A stretch of 64,000 bases of DNA from Colwellia sp. BRX10-3 (GCF_014077505.1 NZ_JACGWA010000003.1:248001-312000), one strand, 5' to 3'; positions 1 through 10,007 are shown, numbered from the stretch's first letter. Notes: generated by a model from the letters alone, not told the origin. Numbers and translations are program-made.

Positions 1-481
1 TCGCCATAAGGTCGCGCAGTGCTATTGTGCCACCCATATCAGGTATTAATCCCCACTTACCTTCAAGAATAGAGAGAGAGCTGTCAGGTGTAGCAAATCT
101 AAAGTCTGCACCTAAGGCTATTTGCAAACCACCTCCCCAACAGCGGCCGTGAATAGCACAAATAACAGGTACAGGAATAGCTTGCCAACCGGTTGAAACC
201 ACTTGCGCTAAGTTAGATCGCCAAGGTAAAACCTTAAACAGTAGTTTTAGCATGTTCATTGGCGATTTCATGATGGATTTTACATCTAAGCCGGAACAAA
301 AATCGTCACCATTACCTGATACGATAACTGCACGAATTTCACGGTTTTTACGCAATGTTTTAATGGTGCTACGAATGGCAATAAACATCGGCATATCTAG
401 CGCATTAAGCTTGTCAGCGCGATTGAGTTTTACGTGGGCGATGTTATTTGTGATCTCTACACTTACGCGTTGTTCTGTCAT
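1..481 (-). CDS. Crotonase / enoyl-CoA hydratase-isomerase family protein (3' end cut by window edge)
   Basis: The reading frame opens at an ATG whose first base is 481 and stays open to base 1, giving 160 N-terminal residues of a protein usually of about 250-270. The N-terminus has the crotonase pattern (residues HVKLNRADKLNAL). The two oxyanion-hole segments are present: CSGLDVKS after the GNGDDF stretch, and the HGRCWGGGLQIALGADFR block. Members bind acyl-CoA thioesters and perform hydration, isomerisation or hydrolysis in the cytoplasm. The CWGGGLQIALGADFR form is typical of the crotonase-like subgroup often annotated generically as enoyl-CoA hydratase, so the substrate cannot be named. 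Family assignment is secure; specific function is open. Confidence 0.9.
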   Translation of the reverse strand, partial: MTEQRVSVEITNNIAHVKLNRADKLNALDMPMFIAIRSTIKTLRKNREIRAVIVSGNGDDFCSGLDVKSIMKSPMNMLKLLFKVLPWRSNLAQVVSTGWQAIPVPVICAIHGRCWGGGLQIALGADFRFATPDSSLSILEGKWGLIPDMGGTIALRDLMA

Positions 482-693
482 GCAAGTCCTTAGCGTTATA
501 AGCGATTGGCCTATAAAGATAATATAATGGTATGACCAGTACCATAGCGAAAGAGGTTATTAATGTCTACATTGAGTGGGCTTTGTAAGCGCTGAAAGCT
601 TGTAAATACCGATAATTTATCGCACATTGTATTTATAGCGATTAAAAATACAATTATAGCGTCAAAACCACATAAAAATAACGGCAAAATTAT

Positions 694-1740
694 ATGAAAA
701 ATAAAATTACTTTATCGACGATCTTAACACTAGCAAGCGCACAACTATTTATGCTTGATGCGGCGCAAGCTCATCAAGAGCAAGCTTTCGCTATCGCCAT
801 ACATGGCGGTGCAGGTACGATAAATAAAAGTAAAATGACCAAAGAAAAACGTAATGCTTACGAGAGCAAGCTTAAACAAGCGCGTGACACGGGTTATGCC
901 ATGTTAGCTGATGGAAAATCTAGCCAAGCGGCTGTTATTGCCGCTATTCAAATATTAGAGAACTCGCCATTGTTCAATGCTGGCAAAGGCGCTGTTTACA
1001 CTTTTGATGGTGAGCATGAGCTTGATGCGTCAATTATGAATGGTAAAACCTTAAATGCCGGCGCAGTATCAGGTGTGAAAACAGTAAAAAGCCCCATAGC
1101 GTTAGCTGAAGCTGTGATGGAAAAATCAGTTCATGTCATGCTTAGTGGTGAAGGTGCTGAAGTTTTTGCAAAACAACAAGGCTTAGAAAGTGTTGAAAAC
1201 AGTTTTTTTGATACCGATGCGAGATACCAGTCGTTATTAAAAGCGAAAAAGCAGCTGGCAGAGAAAGAAAAAGCACTGAAAGATTTTCAAGCCGCACATA
1301 AAACACTGAATAATGAATATAAATTTGGTACCGTTGGAGCCGTAGCGCTTGATAAAACAGGTACTATAACCGCTGGTACTAGTACGGGCGGTATGACAGC
1401 TAAACGTTTTGGTCGTATTGGCGATGCGCCTATTATAGGAGCAGGAACATACGCGAATAATGACAGCTGTGCTGTTTCAGCTACTGGTCATGGCGAATAC
1501 TTTATTCGCTATCATGTAGCCGCAGACATTTGTGCGCGCATGCAATACCAAGGTATTAGTCTTGAAAAAGCGGCTGATGTTGTTATAAATGATGTTTTAG
1601 TTAAAGCGGGCGGCTCTGGCGGAGTTATTGCTATAGATGTAGCGGGTAACATTGCGATGCCATTTAATAGCACGGGTATGTATCGTGCGAGCAAATCGTC
1701 AAATGGTGAAGAATTTGTTGGAATATTTAAAGATGATTAA
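694..1740 (+). CDS. Exported isoaspartyl peptidase / plant-type L-asparaginase (Ntn hydrolase)
   Basis: 348 residues. A signal peptide is visible (basic start, hydrophobic stretch, cleavage expected after AQA at about residue 26), so the enzyme should act in the periplasm. The family hydrolyses L-asparagine and beta-aspartyl (isoaspartyl) dipeptides and is made as a precursor that cuts itself before a nucleophilic Thr. The HGGAGT motif is at 37-42. The self-processing site is the GTVGAVALD block with Thr213 as predicted nucleophile, and the TSTGGMTAKRFGRIGDAPIIG substrate-binding region follows. A lysine-rich linker (about 183-205) precedes the cleavage site, as usual. The last codons overlap the start of creA by eight bases, which suggests translational coupling. 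Confidence in the family is high; the split between asparaginase and isoaspartyl peptidase activity is not decided by sequence. Confidence 0.92.
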   Translation: MKNKITLSTILTLASAQLFMLDAAQAHQEQAFAIAIHGGAGTINKSKMTKEKRNAYESKLKQARDTGYAMLADGKSSQAAVIAAIQILENSPLFNAGKGAVYTFDGEHELDASIMNGKTLNAGAVSGVKTVKSPIALAEAVMEKSVHVMLSGEGAEVFAKQQGLESVENSFFDTDARYQSLLKAKKQLAEKEKALKDFQAAHKTLNNEYKFGTVGAVALDKTGTITAGTSTGGMTAKRFGRIGDAPIIGAGTYANNDSCAVSATGHGEYFIRYHVAADICARMQYQGISLEKAADVVINDVLVKAGGSGGVIAIDVAGNIAMPFNSTGMYRASKSSNGEEFVGIFKDD

Positions 1741-2254
1741 AAAACGTAGAAAGCTAATAATAGCGCCAAAAAAATTACTAACCTCTAAAACTTGTCTAGG
1801 TTTAGTCTTTGGCTTAGTGCTTGTGGGTTGTTCAGATGATGTGGGTAAAGTCAGCTTAGGGCTATTTACCACTAAAGACGTGGTTATCAAAGCTAATCAA
1901 GACCCTATTTTAACGGGAGTAACATGCCATATTAGCCATGTAGAAGCAGATTTAGACTTTTCTGATCCCTCTGATATGAGTATAGCCTGTCGACAAACGG
2001 GTGAAATAACAGCTGAACATCTTGCACAAATTGATCGCTCAAAGAATGGTGAAGTAGTCTTTAAAGAGTCAAAAAGCATTTTATTTAAAAGCTTAAAAGT
2101 TAGACGTATTTATGATGCGGAAAATAAAACTCTTATTTATCTGTCTTATTCAACGAAAGAGTCGTCGGGCAGTCATCATCATTCATTATCAACGGTGCCT
2201 TTATATAATACTAAGGCTTGGCAATGGGCATTGGCTCAAAATGTTAAAAACTAA
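1733..2254 (+). CDS. creA: CreA family protein, predicted lipoprotein
   Basis: 173 residues from the ATG at 1733, which overlaps the end of the asparaginase gene. An upstream in-frame start exists, but this one places a basic N-terminus directly before a hydrophobic segment ending in a lipobox-like LVGC (Cys at about 33). CreA features follow: VGKVSLGLFTTKDVVIKA, TGVTCHISHVE, SIACRQTGEI, NGEVVFKESKSILFKSLKVRRIYD and IYLSYSTK, the same order as in the E. coli protein. CreA is a small periplasmic protein of unknown function. The E. coli form has a cleavable signal peptide, whereas this one looks lipid-anchored. The coupling to a periplasmic asparaginase is a context observation only. Confidence 0.88.
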   Translation: MIKKRRKLIIAPKKLLTSKTCLGLVFGLVLVGCSDDVGKVSLGLFTTKDVVIKANQDPILTGVTCHISHVEADLDFSDPSDMSIACRQTGEITAEHLAQIDRSKNGEVVFKESKSILFKSLKVRRIYDAENKTLIYLSYSTKESSGSHHHSLSTVPLYNTKAWQWALAQNVKN

Positions 2255-2383
2255 TTATTAACCTGATGATGATTTAGCACAACCTGTTTGTTATAAACCC
2301 TATTCGCTTTTGGCATTACTCACCGTATTTTAATTTACGGCATATAAGGCAAAAAGCTATAGATTTAAAAAGTAGTAAAAATT

Positions 2384-3166
2384 ATGTTGGCAAAACTGTT
2401 TAGCCCGAAAGCAATTATTGACGAGAACACCAAAAATTGGATACTCGATACTTTTGCATGGGCGATTGAAAATTTTGATATTAATGTTCTTAAAGATGAC
2501 ACACGCTTAATACTACCGACCAATGAGTTTTATCCTGGTACGGTTACCAGTGTTGAAGAAATGGCTCAAGCGATGTTTATCAACACAAAAAATTATGCCG
2601 GTATGCAAAAATGGCCGATAGAACTTACCTCCGCTACGCCGACCTCAGCTACCGCCATTGAAGATTTAAGTTTAGGAGAGATTATTCGTGGTGAACATGC
2701 TGAAGTTGATGTCAGCATGAGTAATGCGCCATTAATGTTAGGATTTACGCCAAACCAAGTGAATCAACCACAAGATTTAATTGCCGGTATTAGCCAAGCT
2801 CTTGCCAGTATTTTGGTGGTTTCAAATAAAGTATTGCCGCCTGGCGGTAAAGAATATTTACCACAAGCAATAGATCTTGTTGCCTGTTTTATGGGCTTTG
2901 GCGTTATTTTCGCCAACACTGCATACCAATTTAGAGGTGGCTGCGGCTCATGTAATAATGCCAGTTTAAACCGCAAAGCAGCATTAACTGAACCTGAAAC
3001 TTTATATGCATTAGCACTGTTTTGCGTACTGAAAAAAGAACCTATGAAAAATGTTAAAGGTCATTTAAAGTCACATTTGAAAAAAGATTTTGTCAGAGCT
3101 TACAAAAGTATTGAGCAATCGCTTTCATCGACTACACAACCGGCATTATTAGCTTTGGTAAGTTAA
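2384..3166 (+). CDS. Conserved-looking hypothetical protein with a GGCGSC motif
   Basis: 260 residues, family not recognised. There is no signal peptide; the N-terminus (MLAKLFSPK) is followed by an amphipathic helix-like stretch. A Pro-rich turn with LPPGGKEYLP lies at about 150, then a hydrophobic helix (LVACFMGFGVIFANTAYQF) and the GGCGSCNN motif at about 185-191. The two cysteines three residues apart could bind metal or form a disulfide. The C-terminus is basic (KGHLKSHLKKDF). The ribosome binding site is weak. The gene stands alone between creA and the CBS gene, with about 130-145 bases on each side. Codon use looks like its neighbours, so there is no sign of recent transfer. Confidence 0.7.
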   Translation: MLAKLFSPKAIIDENTKNWILDTFAWAIENFDINVLKDDTRLILPTNEFYPGTVTSVEEMAQAMFINTKNYAGMQKWPIELTSATPTSATAIEDLSLGEIIRGEHAEVDVSMSNAPLMLGFTPNQVNQPQDLIAGISQALASILVVSNKVLPPGGKEYLPQAIDLVACFMGFGVIFANTAYQFRGGCGSCNNASLNRKAALTEPETLYALALFCVLKKEPMKNVKGHLKSHLKKDFVRAYKSIEQSLSSTTQPALLALVS

Positions 3167-3311
3167 TAGATTGAATAAGCTATAAAATTGAAAAATTTTT
3201 TTGTAAATGGATGATTTATTTGCAAATGCGTCTACAGTTAATGATATATAAAAAAATCATGTGTAATCAGTACTTGGGTATAAGTTTTATTTAAATTTTT
3301 AGGGATCCACT

Positions 3312-3731
3312 ATGGAATCATTACAAGTAAAAGAATATATGAACCATTATCCAGTGACTTTCACGCCAGATATGGTGGTAGAAGAAGCAGCGCTGCGGTT
3401 TTTAAAAACCAAGCAAATTGGTGGTCCTGTCATCGATAAAAATAATCAATTAATTGGCTTTTTATCTGAAAGCGATGTTTTATCTAAAATGATTGAAACT
3501 ATTTACTATAACGAGCATATTGCTGATGTTGCCGATTTAATGCGCAAAGATGTTTTAACGGTTAAGCCTTATGACAGTGTTATTGAGCTAGGTCAGCAAA
3601 TGCTGAAAAATAAACCTAAGGTATATCCTGTTGTTGACGATGACGAAAATTTACTTGGCACAATATCTCGCAATGATGTGCTGCGCGCTATCGACCTACA
3701 TTTACGTTCAGGTTATAAAAAAGTTAAATAA
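3312..3731 (+). CDS. Two-CBS-domain protein
   Basis: 139 residues made almost entirely of two CBS motifs, roughly 1-65 (VKEYMNHYPVTFTPDMVVEEA to GFLSESDVLSKM) and 75-130 (VADLMRKDVLTVKPYDSV to GTISRNDVLRAI). CBS pairs form a Bateman module that binds adenosine nucleotides such as AMP, ATP or SAM and usually regulates a fused or partner protein. Here the module stands alone, so its partner is unknown. The fold assignment is strong from the repeated GxxxxxDVL endings of both halves. The gene is monocistronic, with a short inverted repeat downstream. Confidence 0.88.
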   Translation: MESLQVKEYMNHYPVTFTPDMVVEEAALRFLKTKQIGGPVIDKNNQLIGFLSESDVLSKMIETIYYNEHIADVADLMRKDVLTVKPYDSVIELGQQMLKNKPKVYPVVDDDENLLGTISRNDVLRAIDLHLRSGYKKVK

Positions 3732-3772
3732 ATTCAATTACCTAATGAACGATTTTAATTTTAAAAAGAATA

Positions 3773-3796
3773 AAGCGTTAACCTTAGTTAGCGCTT
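3773..3796 (+). terminator. Inverted repeat after the CBS gene, possible terminator
   Basis: A 10-bp stem (AAGCGTTAAC with GTTAGCGCTT, one G-T wobble) closes a 4-base loop about 40 bases after the CBS stop codon. It is followed by a short T-rich stretch, not a clean T-run, so termination strength is uncertain. Confidence 0.45.
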
Positions 3797-3945
3797 GAAT
3801 TTTACCTTTGTCTAATCTTGATATATTAGGCTCTGAAAAATAATCCAACAAATAGTAAAAACGGACTCTTTCAAAGAGTATACGTATTCATTTGCCCTTG
3901 CTTACCTGCTAATATAGCTTTTTTGTTATCTGTTTTGAGTCTCTT

Positions 3946-6900
3946 TTGTCCACTGTAATCCTCGCTAATGCTACTGCTGCTATAAAAACCCATAAAAACG
4001 TCACGTTAAAGTCACTTTTTGATCTTTTAGAACGAGTGAAATTATCCGATAAAGCGCGGATTAGAAAACGCCTATTGGCCGTTAAAAAAATAACTGATCA
4101 AAGTAAGCAAGAAAAAGCCTTACAGCCAATAGCGGTATCGATTCAGCAATCAATAGAAAATAAACAACTTCGACTCGCTAACGCTCCTAAAGTGAGTTAC
4201 CCAGAAGGATTACCGGTTTCACAAAATGTAGATGTTATTGCCAAAGCGATTAAAGAAAACCAAGTGCTTATTATTGCTGGTGAAACTGGCTCAGGTAAAA
4301 CTACTCAAATTCCGAAAATATGCATACAGCTTGGTCGTGGAATTGACGGTATTATTGGTCATACTCAGCCTCGCCGTATTGCAGCAAGAACGGTAGCAAA
4401 CCGAATAGCAGACGAGCTTAATACCAAGTTAGGTGACGCGGTAGGTTATAAAGTTCGCTTTAACGATCAAGTGGGTCCACAAAGTTATATCAAACTAATG
4501 ACCGACGGTATTTTACTTGCAGAGATGCAAAAAGATCGCTTGTTACGCCAATACGACACCTTAATTATTGATGAAGCGCATGAGCGCAGTTTAAATATCG
4601 ATTTTATTCTCGGTTATTTACGCCAAATTTTACCTAAACGTCCTGATTTAAAAGTGATTATTACCTCGGCAACCATTGACCCTGAAAAGTTTGCCCAACA
4701 TTTTGCCAGTGCCACAGGTGTTCCAGCGCCAATTATCGAAGTTTCAGGCAGAACATTCCCTGTTGAAATGCGTTATCGCCCACTGAACGAGTTAAACGAA
4801 GGTAGTGACGGCGATGCTGATATTATTTCTGGCATTCTCAATGCGGTTGATGAATTAGGAGCAGATGATAGTGGCGATATTTTAGTCTTTCTCAATGGTG
4901 AACGAGAAATTCGAGATACCGCGCGGGCGCTAGAAAAAGCCAATTTACGCCATACCAATGTATTACCGTTATATTCTCGATTAACCGTTGCCGAGCAAAA
5001 CTTAATATTTAAACCGCATAATGGTCGTAATATTGTTTTAGCCACCAACGTTGCTGAAACGAGTTTAACTGTGCCGGGCATTAAATATGTTATTGACCCA
5101 GGCACGGCGAGAATTTCTCGCTATAGTTACCGTACTAAAGTGCAGCGTTTGCCGATAGAGCCTATTTCACAAGCCAGCGCAAATCAGCGAGCGGGTCGTT
5201 GTGGCCGTGTATCATCAGGCGTTTGTATTCGCCTTTATGCTGAAGAAGACTTTTTAAATCGCCCCGAATTCACCGACCCTGAAATACTTCGCACTAATTT
5301 AGCGACCGTTATATTGCAGATGTTGGCCTTAGATTTAGGCGAAATTGCCAACTTTCCGTTTGTACAACCACCAGATAATCGCAATATTAATGACGGTGTT
5401 AAATTATTAGAAGAATTGGCAGCGATAGATGCCAACTCAAATCAGGTGAAATTAACGCCGATAGGTCGCTCGTTATCTAAATTTCCTATTGATCCGCGTT
5501 TAGCAAAAATGATTTTAACCGCGGCAGACTTAGGTTGTATTGAACAAATATTTATTATTGTTAGTGCCTTAAGTATTCAAGACCCACGCGAACGTCCACA
5601 TGAGAAGCAACAAGCAGCAGATGAAAAACATGGGCGTTTCAAAAACAAACAATCAGATTTTGTTAGCTTATTAAAACTGTGGAATTATGTTGAAGAACAG
5701 CAAAAGCTTCTCACCAATAATCAATTTCGCCGTTTGTGTCAGAAAGAGTTTTTGTCTTATGTGCGTATTCGAGAGTGGCAAGACATTTACAGTCAGCTAA
5801 CGCATTCTTTGCGTGAGCTAAAAATTCCGATGAGCCGTATCGAATTAGACTTGTCTGAAGAGGCTGAAAAGGATGCTTCTAATCCGAATTTAGATATTGT
5901 GCATCAAGCTATTTTGTCAGGATTGCTAAGTCACTTAGGCCAACAAGATGAAAATCGAGAATATAAAGGTGCTCGCGGCAGTAAATTCTTTATCTTCCCA
6001 GGCTCAGCCCTCGCTAAAAAATCACCAAAATGGTTAATGGCGGCAGAGTTAGTTGAAACTAGCCGTTTATTCGCGCGTATGGCAGCGAAAATTGATCCGC
6101 TATGGATTGAGCCCTTAGCTCCGCATTTAGTTAAACGTAGCTACAGTGAGCCACATTGGGAGAAAAAGCAGGGCGCGGTGATGGCGTTTGAACAAGTTTC
6201 TCTTTATGGACTGATTATTGTCGGTAAGCGTAGTGTTAATTTTAATAACATTGAGCCAGAAACCTGTCGTGAAATTTTTATCCGTGAAGCTTTAGTTAAC
6301 GGCGAAAGTACGATTAAAGAAGCATTTTTAAAAGAAAATCGCCAACTGGTTGACGAAATTGAAGTTTTAGAGCAAAAAGCTCGACGCAGAGACTTCTTGA
6401 TTGAAGAACAGCAGTTAGTTGATTTTTATAATGAAAAACTGCCAGAAAGCGCTATTTGCCAACGTAGTTTTTTAGCTTGGTGGAAAAAACAAAAACAATC
6501 TGATGCCAAGTTATTAAACTTTACCAAAGCCTTTTTGTTAAAAGAAAACGCGGTTAAGTTATCGGCGAATGAATACCCTGAAACCTGGCAACAAGGCAGT
6601 TTGACCTTACCCCTGAGTTATCACTTTAATCCTGGCGATGCTGATGACGGTATTAGTGTCATGATTCCGGTAGGCATATTAAACCAAGTAGAAAATACAG
6701 GTTTTGATTGGTTAATTCCTGCCTTACGACTTGAGCTAATTACAGCATTGATCAGAAGTTTACCTAAATCATTAAGGCGTAACTTTGTGCCCGCGCCGAA
6801 CTACGCTGAAGCATGTTTAGCGGCAATAACTCACGCAGACATAGTGTTAACGGCAGCACTTGAAAAACAGTTATTAAGAATGACCGGCGTTCGGTTACCT

Positions 6901-7932
6901 GAAAACGCTTGGCAAGGCGCAGAGCTCGTGCCACATTTATTAATGAATTTTAAAATTGTTAATGAAAACGGCAAGTTACTTAAAGAAGGACGTAATCTTG
7001 ATGATTTGAAAGACAGCTTACAAGGTAGGGTGCAAGCATCAATTAAAAAGGTCGCTGATAAAGGTATTGAACGCAGCGATATTGCTCAATGGGATTTTAA
7101 AAATTTACCCAAAAGCTACGAAAAGAAAGTCGCCAATATTACTATTAAGGCATTTCCAGCTTTAGTAGATAAAAATAAGTCAGTAGCAATTGAGCTATTT
7201 GAACATGAAAGTTTAGCAGAACAAGCCATGCTTGATGGTGTTAGTCGACTTATATTACTCAACATACCTTCGCCACTAAAGTACTTGCAGGAGAAGTTAC
7301 CTAATAAAGCTAAATTAGGGCTGTATTTTAATCCATTTGGCTCGATAAACGATTTGTTAGATGATTGCATTGTTGCGGGCTGTCAATTCTTAGTCAACGA
7401 ATATGGTGACTTACCACGAGCAAAAACAGAGTTTGATGCTTGTAAAGAACATGTACGCGCCGAAATTGCTGATTGTGTATTAAGTGCTGCAATTAAAGTC
7501 GAGCGAGTATTAAGTTTGGCGCATGATGTACGTAAAAAAATGAAAGGCAAAATGTCGTTAAATGTTGTGCAATCACATGGCGATATTAAAAGCCAATTAG
7601 AGACCCTCGTTTTTAAAGGCTTTATCACTAAAGCAGGTTATCAACGCTTAGATGATATTGCTCGATATTTAACGGCCATGCTAAGACGCTTAGAAAAATT
7701 ACAAATAGACCCAAATCAAGACCGGCTGAAAATGATAGAAGTTGAAAAGGTACAAAAAGCATTAGACAGCGTTGTTGCTCAACAACCCAAAGGTCAGCCT
7801 TTGAATAAAGCATTAGCGCAAGGTTTTTGGATGGTTGAAGAGTTGCGTGTTTCACTTTTTGCGCAAAATTTAAAAACGCCGTTTCCAACCTCAGCTAAGC
7901 GAATATTGAATTACCTGAAAGAATATGCATAA
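3946..7932 (+). CDS. hrpA: ATP-dependent RNA helicase HrpA (DEAH family)
   Basis: 1328 residues, close to the 1300 of E. coli HrpA. Helicase motifs are in order: motif I GETGSGKTTQ at 112-121, TQPRR (Ia), DEAH at 209-212, SAT at 241-243, then ATNVAETSLTVPGI and the motif VI region QRAGRCGR. The winged-helix/ratchet region and the long C-terminal half specific to bacterial HrpA follow. HrpA unwinds RNA and rescues stalled or collided ribosomes in E. coli. The frame must start with TTG at 3946 (Leu codon read as Met, then Ser-Thr-Val), because no in-frame ATG occurs before the helicase core. The ribosome binding site is poor, which together with TTG suggests low expression. Confidence 0.96.
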   Translation: MSTVILANATAAIKTHKNVTLKSLFDLLERVKLSDKARIRKRLLAVKKITDQSKQEKALQPIAVSIQQSIENKQLRLANAPKVSYPEGLPVSQNVDVIAKAIKENQVLIIAGETGSGKTTQIPKICIQLGRGIDGIIGHTQPRRIAARTVANRIADELNTKLGDAVGYKVRFNDQVGPQSYIKLMTDGILLAEMQKDRLLRQYDTLIIDEAHERSLNIDFILGYLRQILPKRPDLKVIITSATIDPEKFAQHFASATGVPAPIIEVSGRTFPVEMRYRPLNELNEGSDGDADIISGILNAVDELGADDSGDILVFLNGEREIRDTARALEKANLRHTNVLPLYSRLTVAEQNLIFKPHNGRNIVLATNVAETSLTVPGIKYVIDPGTARISRYSYRTKVQRLPIEPISQASANQRAGRCGRVSSGVCIRLYAEEDFLNRPEFTDPEILRTNLATVILQMLALDLGEIANFPFVQPPDNRNINDGVKLLEELAAIDANSNQVKLTPIGRSLSKFPIDPRLAKMILTAADLGCIEQIFIIVSALSIQDPRERPHEKQQAADEKHGRFKNKQSDFVSLLKLWNYVEEQQKLLTNNQFRRLCQKEFLSYVRIREWQDIYSQLTHSLRELKIPMSRIELDLSEEAEKDASNPNLDIVHQAILSGLLSHLGQQDENREYKGARGSKFFIFPGSALAKKSPKWLMAAELVETSRLFARMAAKIDPLWIEPLAPHLVKRSYSEPHWEKKQGAVMAFEQVSLYGLIIVGKRSVNFNNIEPETCREIFIREALVNGESTIKEAFLKENRQLVDEIEVLEQKARRRDFLIEEQQLVDFYNEKLPESAICQRSFLAWWKKQKQSDAKLLNFTKAFLLKENAVKLSANEYPETWQQGSLTLPLSYHFNPGDADDGISVMIPVGILNQVENTGFDWLIPALRLELITALIRSLPKSLRRNFVPAPNYAEACLAAITHADIVLTAALEKQLLRMTGVRLPENAWQGAELVPHLLMNFKIVNENGKLLKEGRNLDDLKDSLQGRVQASIKKVADKGIERSDIAQWDFKNLPKSYEKKVANITIKAFPALVDKNKSVAIELFEHESLAEQAMLDGVSRLILLNIPSPLKYLQEKLPNKAKLGLYFNPFGSINDLLDDCIVAGCQFLVNEYGDLPRAKTEFDACKEHVRAEIADCVLSAAIKVERVLSLAHDVRKKMKGKMSLNVVQSHGDIKSQLETLVFKGFITKAGYQRLDDIARYLTAMLRRLEKLQIDPNQDRLKMIEVEKVQKALDSVVAQQPKGQPLNKALAQGFWMVEELRVSLFAQNLKTPFPTSAKRILNYLKEYA

Positions 7933-8014
7933 TTTTAATACAATGATTTGACAGTTATCGTTACGATGAGTATAAATAAAAGTGTACTAACTATAAAAAC
8001 ACATTGGAGTAGTA

Positions 8015-8314
8015 ATGGTTAATTACGATGATAAGCGCAACTTTTATCGCATGATGTTAAACAGTGAAGTAACAGTGACCATTATTGATGATGAGGCAAA
8101 TAGTAAAATTTCAGCTACCTGCCGTGATTTGAGTGCAACAGGGATCGCTATTGAGATGGAACACCCTCTCGAAATGAGTACGGCGGTGCGTATACGCGTT
8201 CAGTCAGCCAACAATGCTGTACAACCTCTTGACGCTAAAGGAAAAGTGGTCAGGGTGAAGGAAGAGAGCGCAAACTGTTATTTAATTGGTGTTAATATTA
8301 CTGAGATTGATTAA
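8015..8314 (+). CDS. Single-domain PilZ protein (cyclic-di-GMP receptor candidate)
   Basis: 99 residues. Both c-di-GMP binding motifs are intact: RxxxR as R8-N-F-Y-R12 and DxSxxG as D38-L-S-A-T-G43, followed by the beta-barrel strands ending VKEESANCYLIGVNI. Proteins of this type bind cyclic-di-GMP and relay it to motility, adhesion or polysaccharide systems. No output domain is attached. The gene is 82 bases after hrpA and convergent with rlmI. A link with the Tad pilus locus 9 kb away is possible but nothing in the sequence shows it. Confidence 0.88.
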   Translation: MVNYDDKRNFYRMMLNSEVTVTIIDDEANSKISATCRDLSATGIAIEMEHPLEMSTAVRIRVQSANNAVQPLDAKGKVVRVKEESANCYLIGVNITEID

Positions 8315-8340
8315 GTTATTATCAGTGGCAATACCCTAGC

Positions 8341-8368
8341 TGTAGCTAGAAAAAACATACTAGCTACA
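8341..8368. terminator. Inverted repeat between convergent pilZ-type gene and rlmI
   Basis: Perfect 9-bp arms (TGTAGCTAG and CTAGCTACA) with a 10-base A-rich loop lie between two converging genes, consistent with a shared terminator. There is no strong T-run on either side. Confidence 0.5.
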
Positions 8369-8388
8369 ACCGTGATTATTTAAGTAAG

Positions 8389-9579
8389 TTATTCAACCTG
8401 ACAAACAAGGCCTTTTAGGTAATAACCTTCTGGGTAGTTTGACGACACTGGGTGATCAGCCGCTTGGTGTAACCTATCTACAAAATAAGCATTTCTTTTT
8501 GCATCTAATGCCGCATCAGCAACCACTTTTTGAAATAAGTTTGATTCCATTAACCCTGAGCAAGAAAAAGTTAACAAGGTGCCATTAGGGTTAAGTAGTT
8601 GCATTGCTAACATATTGATATCTTTATAGCCGCGACAAGCACCCGTGAGTTGAGCTTTTGACTCAACAAATTTAGGTGGGTCGAGAATAATCATATCAAA
8701 GGTTCGTTTTTCTTCACGGTATTGACGCAATAATTTAAACACATCCGCTTTAACAAAAGAGATATTTTTATCGCCTAAATTATTAAGCTCAACGTTTTTC
8801 TGAGCTAGATCGAGTGCTGATTCAGAAACATCAACATTGATCACTTCTTTAGCTCCACCTGCCGCACAATGCAGGGCAAAAGTACCGGTATAAGAGAAAC
8901 AGTTTAATACACTCTTATCTTTGGCATATATGCCGGCAGCAAGACGTGACTCGCGTTGATCTAAATAGAAACCAGTTTTATGGCCTTTGGCAACATCAAC
9001 ATGAATTTTAATTCCGTGTTCTTCAATAATACATTCGGTTGACTCTTGAGGCTCTGTTAACCAACCTGTTACCGGCTCTAAGCCTTCTTTTTTACGAACG
9101 TCAACATCTGAACGCTCATAGATATGACAACCCGGATAAAGCGCTTTAAGACACTCAACTAAGGTATAACGATGAAAGTCTGCACCGGCGCTAAGTAATT
9201 GGCAAACAATAAAGTCGTCGTATTTATCTATGGTGATACCAGGAAGCCCATCAGACTCACCAGCAATAAGTCGGTAGCCCGTTAAACCGCCTTTTTCAAT
9301 AAACCAATCACGTCTTTTTTGCGCACTTAACAATTTATTACGAAAAAAACTACTATCAATTTCTTCATCAATATCAAAACTCCAAACACGAATTCTAATT
9401 TGAGATTCAGGAGAATATGCGCCTTTAGCAAGCCAGTTTCCTTTGTTGTCAAAGACATCAACCGTGTCACCAAGTAAAGGGTTACCTTTAATTTTGTTGA
9501 TCGCTTGTGAAAAAATCCAAGGATGTTTTCGGCGTAATGATTTCTCACGAGCAACTTTTAAATAAATTCTTGCTGACAT
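8389..9579 (-). CDS. rlmI: 23S rRNA (cytosine-5-)-methyltransferase RlmI
   Basis: 396 residues, the same length as E. coli RlmI, which methylates C1962 of 23S rRNA. The N-terminal PUA domain (about 1-75) has the [12 protein letters not shown] start. The central EEHG and LDQRESR segment follows. The Rossmann SAM-binding motif is NCFSYTGTF at 226-234, with the acidic [10 protein letters not shown] loop, LDPPKF motif and the FSCSGLM segment carrying the catalytic cysteine. It is convergent with the PilZ gene and divergent from acylphosphatase, as a single-gene unit. Confidence 0.95.
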   Translation of the reverse strand: MSARIYLKVAREKSLRRKHPWIFSQAINKIKGNPLLGDTVDVFDNKGNWLAKGAYSPESQIRIRVWSFDIDEEIDSSFFRNKLLSAQKRRDWFIEKGGLTGYRLIAGESDGLPGITIDKYDDFIVCQLLSAGADFHRYTLVECLKALYPGCHIYERSDVDVRKKEGLEPVTGWLTEPQESTECIIEEHGIKIHVDVAKGHKTGFYLDQRESRLAAGIYAKDKSVLNCFSYTGTFALHCAAGGAKEVINVDVSESALDLAQKNVELNNLGDKNISFVKADVFKLLRQYREEKRTFDMIILDPPKFVESKAQLTGACRGYKDINMLAMQLLNPNGTLLTFSCSGLMESNLFQKVVADAALDAKRNAYFVDRLHQAADHPVSSNYPEGYYLKGLVCQVE

Positions 9580-9737
9580 AGGCCTATACTTATAATTAAC
9601 AATAATAATTGCGCGAGTTTAGTCAATGCTAGACTAGGGTGCAATGTTCTATGTTAACTATTTTTCATTTCACCAGTTGGCCGGTAATGAAAGTTATAAA
9701 TAACAATAACAATAAGCGCATATTAAGGTGGAATATT

Positions 9738-10007
9738 ATGAATGTAAGTTACATGGCACATGTGAAAGGCAAGGTTCAAGGCGTTTATTTCCGGGCCTCT
9801 AGTCAGCAAGTTGCTATTGAATATAGTTTAAGCGGGTATGCGCGTAATTTAACTGACGGTGATGTTGAAGTGCTAATGTGTGGTGAAGAGCACAACATAG
9901 AGAAAATGATTAAATGGCTTGAACAAGGCCCTCCAGAAGCAGAGGTGGAAAATGTTGATGTTAAGCAAGTGCCGTGGCAAGAACATCATTTTTTTGCGAT
10001 TAGCTAA
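9738..10007 (+). CDS. yccX: Acylphosphatase
   Basis: 89 residues from the ATG at 9738, which has an AAGGTGG ribosome binding site; an upstream in-frame ATG at 9639 would add a low-complexity Asn-rich tail and is less likely. Acylphosphatase hydrolyses carboxyl-phosphate bonds of small acyl phosphates in the cytosol. The signature GKVQGVYFR (11-19) ends in the phosphate-binding Arg19, and Asn37 in GYARNLTDGDVEV activates the water. The length is standard. It is divergent from rlmI. Confidence 0.94.
   Translation: MNVSYMAHVKGKVQGVYFRASSQQVAIEYSLSGYARNLTDGDVEVLMCGEEHNIEKMIKWLEQGPPEAEVENVDVKQVPWQEHHFFAIS

Noticed and set aside
252-527. Plus-strand open frame of 91 codons
   Set aside because: It lies antisense to the clear crotonase gene and has no ribosome binding site or recognisable motif.
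7116-7888. Three minus-strand open frames of 81-86 codons
   Set aside because: They are antisense to the hrpA C-terminal half, which is intact; no signals support them.
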